64,000 nt of DNA from Lathyrus oleraceus (Eukaryota; Streptophyta; Magnoliopsida; Fabales; Fabaceae), in the NCBI RefSeq assembly GCF_024323335.1, contig NC_066583.1, positions 16,910,665 through 16,974,664 on the forward strand. Reading direction: 5' to 3'. This document shows positions 1 through 9,646 of this stretch, one piece after another (within the stretch, counting starts at the first letter, position 1; the number at the start of each line of letters is the position of its first letter). The notes under the pieces were generated by a model, which saw only the letters and a list, made by a program, of their open reading frames with translations, was not told the DNA's origin and ran no database searches. The position numbers and the translations under genes are program-made.

Positions 1-44
1 TGAATTTTCCTACTCACATTAAAGCAATGAGGACACTGCTATGT

Positions 45-61
45 TTTAGTGTGGGGAGGGA
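45..61 (+). other. Internal polypurine box 1 of element C
   Basis: TTTAGTGTGGGGAGGGA, preceded by an 'aatgaggaca' motif at 26-35. The same combination recurs at 45453-45488 and, in weaker form, beside the 3' LTR at 46386-46421. In Athila-type elements a box of this kind follows pol. A role as a central plus-strand primer is inference. Confidence 0.5.
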
Positions 62-454
62 GCACTTCACTTCTATTATTCTTTTAATGCTTACTGTTAC
101 TTTTAACTATAGTCTTTACATTTAATTTAAAGGACAATTGTTATTTCTTGCTTCTGTGATCAATTTAATTTACTTCTGTCAATTCAATTTTGTTACTTTT
201 ACTGTTGTTACTGTCTTGTTATTTTGTTTCCGTACTGCTGCTATTTTATTTATACTGCTGCTATTGTTTTATTACTCTATCTCTATACTATTACTGTCTT
301 TACTTTCTTCTAGTTATTGTAATGTCTATTTTTGCTAGGGTACTGACAGTATAATTTACTCATAACGTGCAAACAGTTAGAAATTAATGTCAGTAGTCAT
401 AAAGCATGCATTCAATTTTTCCATTTTCGCTAGGCAAAAATATGACTGTTGCAT

Positions 455-712
455 GTGACGCTCGTCACATGAACGTCACAACCGTTACGCGTCTTATGAC
501 CATAACAGGTACGTGACGCTCGTCACGCCTCCAGAATGCGTGTTCTGTTTCAATTAAAACAGAGGTGCACTATCCTTTTCTTCTTCCTCATCTACTCTTT
601 CTATTTCCTTAACCGTTCACCCACACCATAACTGTCCCACTCACACCTATTTATTTATCCATTAACCCCCAATTATTCACTCCATTACCCCTTCCATCAC
701 TTCCTATTTAAA
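455..712 (+). promoter_or_regulatory. Promoter-like region upstream of the env-like ORF
   Basis: Two identical 14-bp dyads GTGACGCTCGTCAC (455-468 and 513-526) flank a further CGTCAC (474-479). TGACG is the core of as-1/TGA-bZIP sites in plants. About 180 bp downstream is TATTTAAA (705-712), some 72 bp before the ATG. The U3 of element C's own LTR has the same design: a TGACG/CGTCAC array at 46627-46706 and TATAAA at 46847-46852. Promoter activity is inferred from this parallel. Confidence 0.4.
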
Positions 713-783
713 CAGAAACAAGTTAGTTTCCTATAACTCACGAAACCCACTTCTTCTATGCCAAACCTCAATTTGTATACTCC

Positions 784-1047
784 ATGGCCCGTCAAGAGAG
801 ACATGCTCCCGACCTTTCAACTATCATATTCAAAGAGGGAGAGGCTGACGAACGACAAAGAGACAACTACCTCGAGTTCTATCAACGCTTAGTTCAACCC
901 ACGAGGTACGTTGATAGTGATTGTCTAAAGAAGTTGGGGTTTTTTGATGGCGTGGAATGGATGCTGAACATCTCTGGTTTAACGCAGCTTTGCACCAACC
1001 CATAACCAACATATGAAGCTTTGACCCTGGAATTCTTGAGTTCATTC
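784..1047 (+). pseudogene. Env-like / Athila ORF-1-type gene of element C, 5' part
   Basis: This frame starts at an ATG in good context (ccATGGCC) and encodes the N-terminal 88 codons of an Athila-type accessory protein. It has an in-frame TAA at 1003-1005 (codon 74) and is then cut at 1047 by the Ogre LTR. The same frame resumes at 44299 once the 5-bp target duplication is discounted. A motif ALTLEFLSS just before the break resembles the Athila ORF-1/env-like family. The function of this family is not settled: an envelope role was proposed, and similarity to plant-mobile-domain-like proteins is also possible. It is a dead copy. Confidence 0.6.
1043..1047. repeat. Target site duplication of element A, left copy (CATTC)
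   Basis: CATTC directly precedes the LTR start TGTCGC at 1048 and is repeated right after the far LTR end at 44294-44298. A five-base duplication is the normal size for Ty3/gypsy integration. It shows that the outermost LTRs at 1048 and 44293 belong to one insertion despite the 21.8-kb insertion inside the right LTR. Confidence 0.92.
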
Positions 1048-1895
1048 TGTCGCATTACGCGAAAAACCGGCGGGAAAACAAGAACAACAGAGCCGCCACC
1101 GTGCGTTATTTATCCCAAAAGAGGGAAAGGAAACGCTCAGAGTAAACCTGGAAAAAGCATGGTCTCGCGACCAAAGAGAATGGGATCGGGAGTCAGTTAT
1201 GCGAAGGGAAGGTATTAGCACCCCTACGCATCCGTCGTACTCGACGGGATCCACGCGCAAAAGGAAGGAAAATGGTTGCTAAAAACACTGCTCACACACA
1301 CACACACTGGCTGAAAGAGACACAAGAAACAGACAAGACTGACTCGGCAGGATACCGCATCCTGGGCCTACTTAGTCTATCAGGCATAGACATCAGAGTC
1401 GAAATAGTTCGGACTGGGGAAACGACACATGCTCGCTAGGATATCGCATCCTATGCATACGTATCTCCTTGGGACGAAGGAGAATCAGAGCATTCGTAGC
1501 TCGGCTGACACGCACACAAACAAACACAAGCAAAGGCAAACGTGGAGCCTGAATGCCAATCACTGGACTTACATCAGCATCCGAACCAAAACACACACAA
1601 GAAGGCAAACGTGGAGCCTCACGCCAATCACTGGGCTTACATCAGCATCCGAACCAGCACACAAAGAGTGTGGAGACACAAAGGTTAAAAGAAAAGAAAA
1701 GGCGCCCGGAGAGATCAGCTCAATCTCCTGCCTACGTACCTCATCTGGTAGGAGGATCAGGGCGACGTAGTTCCCCTACGGAGGGAAAAAGGACTAGCCT
1801 AACCAGATAACAGAGGGGGACACAACTAGGGAGACTACGACTCGAACCTAGATGTTATCATGCAAATTCATCCCTAAGTTAAGGTTTCTAGCTAA

Positions 1896-2009
1896 CTTGC
1901 ACAGGAAGCAAGCCTATCCTAAACATGACTTGCACAGGAAGCAAGCCACACCAAACCTAACTTGCACAGGAAGCAAGCTAAAGCAGACCTATCTTGCACA
2001 GGAAGCAAG
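1896..2009. repeat. Four-copy hairpin repeat in LTR A
   Basis: Four copies of CTTGCACAGGAAGCAAG at irregular spacing (about 30-34 bp). Each copy is itself an inverted repeat: arms CTTGC and GCAAG, loop ACAGGAA. The right LTR has the same four copies at 19195-19308. Element B has ten regular copies. Confidence 0.85.
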
Positions 2010-3568
2010 TCAAACAAACACAAGCACATGTAGCACACACTATATGCAAACAATGGGCTCAATCAAGGTTAGGTTTTAGTCGAGGGGTCATATCAACCTC
2101 AACAAACAAACCACTGGAACTGGGTAGTGTTAGCTCTTAACCTTGCCATTGAGGGGCTAAGGTGAAGCAGATGAAAGGTGAGTGAAGATAAGACTTCACA
2201 GCTCTTATCCCTTGCCTGGGAGAGCTTAAGACAAGAATGTGTGGGTTCAGAAAGGGGAAACCCTTCTACACATTTAAAACCGACTCAACTGTACAATTGT
2301 ACAAGATCTTGGGTTTGTATCTGCAATGAATCAACACAGTGGTGTGAGCAAAGCAGATGACACACAGAATAGCAGGGGATAGATTGCATATCCCTTGGGT
2401 TCTTCCAATTGCCTCTTCACTTAGGAGGTCTTTGACTATATACAAGGACAAATGTAAACAGTCACAAACATTGCCTCTTAAGGAGGACTTCAGACAGTTG
2501 CCTGGCCAAGTAACAGGCCAGGTCTTCCAGACTACATGAAGATAAGGAATTATACCTCAATGCAAATTGCTATTAAGCAAAGCAAAGCAAGTTCTTAAAG
2601 AACTAAGCAACTAAGGGTACCTGAAACCAGTCAAACAGAATCAGTACACAACTCAAAGTCAAATCAAAGTGAGATAAAGATCAACAGTCAACACAATCAG
2701 TTAAATGTGCAAGGCACAAGGCTCAAAGCATATGAGCTAAACAACCTACAAAACAAACAAGTTAGTCATGATAATCAAATCAAGCTCATTCAATTTGTAT
2801 TGATCTCTTTGGGTATTTGTTGCTTAACCTGAAACAACAAACTTAAACATGAGCCACATGACCACTAGGACAAGCCTAGGGTCAAAAAGAGATAAGAAAG
2901 TCCAAACAGCAAGTGACAAGTGTCCAAAATCAAGTTCAAACAATCAAGAAACAAACTCAATTGGTTTCATGTTCATATCAATCATCATCATCATTTCATA
3001 AGCAAATTAGGTCAAGGCATGGCATATAGAAGCTCAAAGAAGTCAACAGAATGATGCAACTCAAATCCAATCACAAACAATTCAAAAAATTCTCAAATAA
3101 TTCATGATCAATCATAATCCATAACATGATAAGCATACCAAAATTCAGCTCATTTGGGTCAAGGAAAGTAGGTCAATGAAAATCAGAAAGGCAAGGCAAG
3201 TTCAAACATGCTCAAAGAAGTCAACCAAACATGCACCAACTTCAATAAATCATAAATCAGTGACAACATATGAGGAATGAATGGGACTAAAACCATGATA
3301 AACCTTAAGATGTCTACTAATCACATGTCAAATTTCATGTCCATCCAATAATGTATGAGAATTTCACAAATCATATGGCATCATGTGTCACAAAAGTCAA
3401 TATTTTGGTCAAACAGGGGAGAAATTATCAATCAAATAGAAAATGCCATCAATAATTCCAGAAAAACTCATACACATTCTCAACATCCATAAGCATGTTC
3501 ATGCAAAAAATCAGACCAATTTGAGTTCATTAGGAAAGGTAATTAAAATCATGAAGTTGGACATCAAT

Positions 3569-3591
3569 GGTGTGACACAAATTGTCACACC
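3569..3591. repeat. Dyad GGTGTGACA / TGTCACACC in LTR A
   Basis: Perfect 9-bp inverted repeat around a five-base spacer. It is kept in the B LTRs (22970-22992) and in the D LTR (53516-53538) although the surrounding sequence has diverged. Confidence 0.8.
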
Positions 3592-3990
3592 CTAATTCAA
3601 AAAATCATAACTCACAAACCAGCAATTATAAATTCACAAACTCTACACCAAAATCATCATGGATGTGTCTAGTTTAAGCACAAAGAATTTGGGAATCATT
3701 GGATAAAGTATCACCATTTCACAATCAATTTGGCATAGCATACATAAAATGGACCACATGAACAAACCCTAGCACAATCCAAAATTCACACATGCAAAAA
3801 ATCTGGAAAAATCATGATAAAAAACTAGAGGTCATGCAGAGCATTTTGCAAAAAATCCCATGAATTTTGGATCACAAATGAAGCACTTATGATTTTTGTA
3901 ATATGGCCATGGCAAATGAAATAAAATTGCAAAATAACATGAATTAATTAAATAATTAAACACGCAATGGCATAATGGTAATATTGGAGT

Positions 3991-4023
3991 CCCTTAAGTG
4001 AAACGCTGCGTTTCACTTAAGGG
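3991..4023. repeat. Near-perfect 33-bp palindrome in LTR A
   Basis: Arms CCCTTAAGTGAAACG and its exact complement are separated by CTG. In the right LTR (42498-42528) the arms are 14 bp with a three-base centre, so the palindrome was shortened at its tip. It has hairpin or cruciform potential. Confidence 0.9.
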
Positions 4024-5802
4024 AATGAAGCATCCTGATTGGTCATGGCCTAATGAAACAGTGCCTTCATGCACCAACACAAGTCCAAACACGAGCAAAC
4101 ACGTTTTCTAGGGTTCGCAACAGTAGTGTGTTCATCATGGGGAAGAACAAATTTCCCAGAAATGGGAATCAACCACACTAATCAACTTGTCTTAACATGC
4201 TCAATACAAATCTAACCTCATTTTTCATCAATTCGAGCTAATCAACATGAAATGAGCAAGAACATATTTGAACACGAAACTTAAAAACCAAATTTCTCAC
4301 TCAATACACAGCCATTTTACACGATTTAAAGTTCAGCAAAGTCAGCATAAAAGGATCTTTCTAAAGCATATCATGGTTTTGGAAATGGTTAGGGTCGAAA
4401 ACTTACCAAATCTGAAGCACGGTTGCGATTTGATGGTTGTTTGGTTGCAAATGGCCGAAATAGATGTACCAATATGCTTTAGATGATGAATGGAGAAGGA
4501 GTTTTAGCTTAGCAACCTTGATTCGAGCTCCAAACAAAATCTGCCATGGAAGGAGCTTTAAGGTGACAGTCACGATTCTTTGCTTACAATTGTGCTTTGA
4601 TGCTTGAAAATGCTCCACGGATGTTGGTAGATGATGACACAAAGGACCAAGGCTCGAGCTCTTTGAAGTTTTACCAAGAAATTCCAAAATGAAGAATTGA
4701 ATATTTGAGAGCAAAATGGATTTTGGTCTGTTTTAGAAAGTTGTGGCTAGGGCTTCTGCAGATTGGAAAATGAAATATATATGTCTGTTTAGCATTGTTT
4801 AATCATGATTAATTGAAATGGTAATTGGAATTTGGTTAAAAGAGGTGTTTTGCCAATTTTGCTAAAATCCATTCAAGTTGCATGGGGGTGCATGGATGTG
4901 CACGAATTTGGGCCTTAGACAACCTCTAAACATGATTTCTGAACTATTCCAATTGGCACAAAGTGTTGGAAATGCTTATTTTGAAAGTCCATTTTTTCAC
5001 TTCACTTAATTTAATTCATGCTACTTTGAAAATGGCCATTTTGATTGGTAAACTTTTGATGAATTGTGATGACAAATTTGGATAGAGCACATCAAATAGG
5101 ACTTGTAGCAAAAAACCCCACCCAATTTGGCCAAATGGTTTGGAAGATATGCCACTTTGAAGTTCAAAAATGTTTGAGAATGATTTGATCATAACTTGCC
5201 AACCATACATGGGAATTGAGTGTTCTTGGACTTTTTGGAAAGGCAAGAACCAGATCTTCAACTTTCATGTTGGGCAAAAATTCATTTGAAGCTTGTATGA
5301 TGATGTAATTTTGAGGATCAAGACTTTCCATTTTTGGCAAATTCCAATTACAGGTCAACTTTCTATTTTTGGAAATTTCTTGTTTGACTTCAAATTCTTC
5401 AATGTGGATGCTTGACATGTTATATGAGGCTTATATGGGCATGAATGAGACCTCTCAAACCAATTCCCACCATCAAATCCCTGATTAAATGCACAGTTGA
5501 CCAACAATTGACTTTCTAGGGTTTCTGGTGGACTGCACACTGACTGATGACTTCTGAGCAATCAAACCTTGACCAAATCACTTCAAAAGGACCCTTAGGT
5601 CATGTGAACATGTTGGACCAACCCTAGGGCTTTGTCTCAATGGAAATTGCACTGGCTTGCTTGATTGACTGATTCTCCTGACCAGTTTGACCTAATTCTT
5701 CTGAATGGCTTGCACTGGGGCAAAGGGACAATGCAATGTTATGTTAATGACCTAATATGAAATGAATGTACAAAAGGTAGGTGCAAATTTGAGGTGCTAC
5801 AG

Positions 5803-5815
5803 CTGCCCCTATTCA
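5803..5815 (-). other. Polypurine tract of element A
   Basis: On the minus strand this reads GAATAGGGGCAGC, directly beside the inner end of the 3' LTR. The same sequence lies beside the left LTR of element B (27357-27369). This is the expected position and composition of a plus-strand primer. Confidence 0.75.
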
Positions 5816-5935
5816 ATCAGCTGGGAACCCGAATGGATGATAGCAACGGCTGTCAGACTTTCAGGGTAAACAGGGATTGAATACCAAAGAACCGTAGAAA
5901 TTTGCACTCTGCCGGATATGATACAAGAAGAACCA

Positions 5936-6779
5936 CGTCATTTACCGATGACGACTGCAAGACAAACTTCAAGAAAGCAAAACCATTTACCGATGGTTGG
6001 ATACTGGAAACTTGATATTTACCGATATCAAATTCAGCGAGACCATTTACCGATGGCTGCTGGGAAACAACTTGATGTTAAGGGGAAGCAAGACCATTTA
6101 CCGATGGTGGCTTCAAAGCAACTTGACATTTACCGATATCAACTTCAACAAGACCATTTACCGATGGCTGCCGCAACTGGGGATTCGATATTTACCGATA
6201 TCGAAGAAAACAGGGCCGTTTACCGATGGCGTCTCCACTTGGGGAGGAACAAAATATATTTGTAACGGAATCAGACAAGACGTTTACTGACGACTCTTGG
6301 AGATCTTGATTTTGTTAACAAGAAAATAAAGCACGACCAGACATTTACCCATGACTGGGATGAGACTCGATGTTTACCGACATCGAAAGATGATGTTTAC
6401 CGACATCCAAAAATGACCAGACATTTACCGATGACTAGGGAAAAATTTACTGGGAATAGAAAAACAAATATTCGCAACCGGAAACCAGATAGGACATTTA
6501 CCGATGACTCTACTGGGGATTTCTAGCTGGGGAATTATCAGACATTTACCGATGACTGAGGAAAAGACTCGACGTTTACCGACATCGAAAGATGATGTTT
6601 ACCGACATCAAACAAAGGCGACCAGACATTTACTGATGACTGGAGTGAGACTCGATGTTTACCGACACCGAAACAATGGTGTTTACCGACACCAAAAAAA
6701 TGATGACCAGACATTTACTGATGACTGGGGTGAGACTCGATGTTTACCGACACCGAAACAATGGTGTTTACCGACACCA
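5936..6779 (-). repeat. Array of about 24 short hairpins with a constant six-base loop, 3' UTR of A
   Basis: Units are centred on TTACCG (plus strand; CGGUAA in the element's RNA), mostly inside tTTACCGa. The flanking arms are complementary but differ between units: CGTCAT/ATGACG (5936), AACCAT/ATGGTT (5981), TTGATAT/ATATCAA (6012), TTCGATAT/ATATCGAA (6184), TCGATGT/ACATCGA (6367), TGATGT/ACATCA (about 6593) and TGGTGT/ACACCA (about 6676 and 6761). A CCAG/CTGG class with an internal A.A mismatch also recurs. Longer open frames here are by-products of the repeat. Confidence 0.88.
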
Positions 6780-7740
6780 AACAAAGAACACACGTGGGTG
6801 CTGATACGACACTTAACAGTATCACAAGAACGACATCTTAAGTATGTCAAGGCAAGGCTGATCACTTGCTGGGGATCTCACTGAGGAGAAACAAACCTTC
6901 TGTCACCAACGGGTGAGGAAATAAACCTCTGTGGGGATATCAATCCGGAATGCTGTCAGGAGCAACTGTAGCAAACGTGCTGTACAAGTTGAACAAAAAT
7001 TCGCCTCTGCCGGGAATACGGTCTGATAGGTTTCGAACACAATGAATGCATATGTTTGAATTTTTCTATGGCGTAATGCTCCATATGAATGGAAATGCTA
7101 CCCATTTTGAGGATGTAATGATTTCTACATGCAAAATGCGAATGAACCCTGGCTAGGGAGCCAAAACGATCAGATACTCCAACTCTGCGGGGAGACTCTG
7201 ACTGAGGAATACTCTGCGGGGAGAGCCTCGACTTCTCACTCATGCTGGAGAAACAAAACTGTTGCCGGGGAAAAGATAAACTCCGCTGGGGAACATCCTT
7301 CACGGGACCTAACCCATTCGGGGACTCCGCTTGAGAAGCGACCAATACTCCGCCGGGGATCAGATCAGGCAACTCTCTGGGGATAATACTCGACGGGAGT
7401 AACAAGACGACTTTACCGGGGAGTGATAAAGCTGCTTCACTGAGAAAGACTCAACCAAGCCTCAGGTGGGGTAAACTCTGCTTTGGGGAATATCTGTTAC
7501 TCCGCCGGGGACGACCCACACAATCCACAGGTAGAATAGATGCAAGCTGGGGATGCACATATCACACTGATACTGAAACCCGTTCATCCCACCGGTAGGA
7601 TGAACTCTGCTGGAGAAATATTTCATGAAACCCGCTCCACTCGGGGACGACCTAATCAATTCATAGCTAGGAGAAAAGCTTTGTTCTGGGAAATAACTGC
7701 TGGAGAATGCTCACAAGTGACGAACTGCAAAACAGAATAA
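6780..7740 (-). other. 3' UTR of A rich in PBS-like motifs
   Basis: Plus-strand motifs of the form ACTCYGCYGGGGA recur (near 7185, 7205, 7278, 7345, 7500), resembling the PBS region GACTCTGCTGGGGA. In the element's RNA they appear as the complement, resembling the 3' end of the primer tRNA. A perfect hairpin with 8-bp arms GTTCATCC/GGATGAAC and an eight-base loop lies at 7582-7605. No coding function is seen. Confidence 0.55.
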
Positions 7741-8229
7741 CAGATGCCCCCAGGGAATACATGGACAAGATACGCTCAAGTGTCCTCAACATTCAAAATG
7801 ATTTTCAAATGTTTTGATCTTTTTGCACGTTATTGTTTAGCCTTCATGTTTTTATATGTAACGTTTATCAAAAATTCGGACGTTTTTGCAAACAAAACAG
7901 TAAAAGTAAAGACAAGAGAGCAATTTATCTGAATAACGACTTTTATTGATTGAAAATGCGCCTGAAAAGGCAAATACATTGGGAAGCAATTCCTAGGAAG
8001 AGGTAATTGCGCACAAAAGGAAAATAAACTATCCTAATGGCAATGTGAACACGGCATCCACTGTTTCCCAATTCTGTTATAACTCATAGATCATCAGTTT
8101 TTCTCCCAACTCCTTGCTTTCTGAGAAGACTAACTGGACCGATCACATCTTTCGAGATGGCAGCTGACGAAGCGCGACGAAGTACAGATAACTCAGACTG
8201 TAGTCTTCGCTCTAATCCCTCTTTTGGCT
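7741..8229 (-). other. 3' UTR of A, no recognised element
   Basis: Non-coding stretch between the motif-rich 3' UTR and the hairpin modules near the integrase stop. I see no gene, repeat or structure that I can support here. Confidence 0.4.
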
Positions 8230-8376
8230 GGATCGCCCTTTCGGGTTTTCAATCCACCGGGATACCCATTTTAGCCTAAGCCGCCCTTGCGGGTTTTCGA
8301 CTTACCGGGTGTACAAATTCTTTTCTTTTTTATCCCTAATTTTTGCCCGAACCTTTTCTTTCTGTTTTTTGGTTCG
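8230..8376 (-). ncRNA. Tandem structured-RNA modules just downstream of the integrase stop (A)
   Basis: On the minus strand there are two hairpins with GNRA-type tetraloops: CCC-GAAA-GGG (8236-8245) with outer arms GGATT/GATCC, and CCC-GCAA-GGG (8284-8293) with outer arms AAGTC/GGCTT. A third hairpin has arms CGAACC/GGTTCG (8348-8353, 8371-8376). Modules are separated by short conserved strings such as GGCAAAAA. Equivalent modules occur at 31294-31445 (B) and 59318-59468 (D) with changed but still complementary arms. I call it a cis-acting RNA structure, not an independent gene. Confidence 0.6.
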
Positions 8377-8431
8377 CCGAGATGCCCTTTTTTGCCTAGA
8401 CTCTTTTATTCTTTTTGTCCAGCGGGTCAAT

Positions 8432-9646
8432 TTATGCGAAGTATTTTTTGACTACATCTGAGTTAACAGGGGATGGAAAATCTTCACCATCCATTGTTGT
8501 AAGCATCAAGGCTCCACCGGAGAAGACCTTTTTCACAACATATGGACCTTCATAATTAGGAGTCCACTTGCCCCTGTTATCTGTACCGGGAGGAAGGATC
8601 CTCTTCAGAACTAGATCACCAATCTGAAATGTCCGAGGACGCACTTTCTGATCAAAGGCTCGCTTCATCCTTCTCTGATATAACTGCCCATGGCACACAG
8701 CTGCTAACCGTCTCTCTTCGATAAGGCTTAACTCATTAAACCTTGTACGAATCCACTCGGCTTCGTCCAGCTTGACATCCAATAATACCCTCAGAGAAGG
8801 GATCTCCACTTCAACAGGTAGGACTGCTTCCATACCATACACAAGGGAGTAAGGGGTTGCCCTGGTCGACGTACGTACTGAGGTACGGTACCCATGCAAA
8901 GCAAAATGCAGCATCTCATGCCAATCCTTGTACGTAACAACCATCTTCTGCACAATCTTCTTGATATTCTTATTTGCCGCCTCTACAGCACCATTCATCT
9001 TCGGTCTGTAAGGAGAAGAATTGTGATGTTCAATCTTGAAATCTCTGCACAGCTCTTTCATCATCTTGTTGTTGAGATTTGAACCATTGTCAGTGATGAT
9101 TCTCTCAGGGACTCCATAACGACAGATGATTTCTTTCTTGATGAACCGGGCAACAACTTGTTTGGTAACGTTGGCAAAGGAAGCTGCTTCCACCCATTTG
9201 GTGAAGTAATCGATCGCGACCAAGATGAAGCGATGTCCATTCGAAGCAGTAGGCTCAATCTTCCCAATCATGTCAATGCCCCACATGGCAAACGGCCAAG
9301 GCGAGTTCATGACATTCAACGGGCTTGGTGGTACATGCACCTTATCAGCATAAATCTGGCATTTATGGCACTTCCGAGCATACTTGAAGCAATCGGATTC
9401 CATAGTCATCCAGTAATAACCGGCTCTCAGCAGTTTCTTTGACATTGCATGACCACCAGCGTGGGTACCAAACGAACCCTCGTGCACTTCTTGCATCAAC
9501 ATGTCTGCTTCGTGTCTATCCACGCATCTGAGCAAGACCATGTCAAAGTTCCTTTTGTACAACACATCATCCTGATTCAAGTAAAAGCTTCCAGCTAGCC
9601 TTCTTAGGGTCTTCTTATCATTATTCGACGCACCTTCAGGATACTC
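8432..9646 (-). CDS. pol: Integrase, C-terminal part of Ogre pol (element A)
   Basis: Integrase inserts the element's cDNA into the host genome. The minus-strand frame carries an N-terminal zinc-binding pattern (His residues around 9470-9450, CHKC near 9350), then the catalytic D-D-E core: Asp in WGIDMIG (about 9275), Asp in ITDNGSN (about 9090) and Glu in NGAVEAANK (about 8985). A C-terminal domain follows with GDLVLKR and GKWTPNYEGPYVV motifs, ending YFA-stop at 8432. It is the same reading frame as RT upstream and is separated from it only by the TAA at 9647-9649. The first in-frame ATG after that stop would lose some N-terminal residues, so in an intact copy it is made as part of the polyprotein and released by protease. 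Confidence 0.92.
   Translation of the reverse strand, partial: EYPEGASNNDKKTLRRLAGSFYLNQDDVLYKRNFDMVLLRCVDRHEADMLMQEVHEGSFGTHAGGHAMSKKLLRAGYYWMTMESDCFKYARKCHKCQIYADKVHVPPSPLNVMNSPWPFAMWGIDMIGKIEPTASNGHRFILVAIDYFTKWVEAASFANVTKQVVARFIKKEIICRYGVPERIITDNGSNLNNKMMKELCRDFKIEHHNSSPYRPKMNGAVEAANKNIKKIVQKMVVTYKDWHEMLHFALHGYRTSVRTSTRATPYSLVYGMEAVLPVEVEIPSLRVLLDVKLDEAEWIRTRFNELSLIEERRLAAVCHGQLYQRRMKRAFDQKVRPRTFQIGDLVLKRILPPGTDNRGKWTPNYEGPYVVKKVFSGGALMLTTMDGEDFPSPVNSDVVKKYFA

Larger units (their letters stand above)
1..783 (+). other. Element C spacer between pol and the env-like ORF
   Basis: No credible coding region is seen. The stretch begins with a purine box (45-61), passes through T-rich DNA (about 100-350), then an array of TGACG/CGTCA dyads (455-526), a pyrimidine-rich segment (560-700) and a TATA-like box (705-712) just before the ATG at 784. 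A hydrophobic 66-codon frame at 138-338 is a by-product of T-rich composition. Confidence 0.55.
1048..5802 (-). repeat. 3' LTR of element A (4755 bp)
   Basis: It starts TGTCGCATTACGCG and ends GGTGCTACA (TG...CA termini). It matches 18344-20035 and 41803-44293 almost base for base. Its outer edge abuts the CATTC duplication and its inner edge abuts the PPT. It contains a four-copy hairpin repeat (1896-2009), a conserved dyad (3569-3591), a 33-bp near-perfect palindrome (3991-4023) and an antisense TATA-like stretch at 4774-4782. The remaining sequence is AT-rich with no convincing coding region. Confidence 0.93.

Noticed and set aside
138..338. Hydrophobic 66-codon frame as a small membrane protein
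   Set aside because: T-rich spacer DNA of element C gives such frames by composition; no conserved motif or good start context.
5918..6884. Frames with repeated HLPM or YRHQ-like residues on the plus strand
   Set aside because: They are translations of the TTACCG hairpin array, antisense to element A, with no protein-like features.
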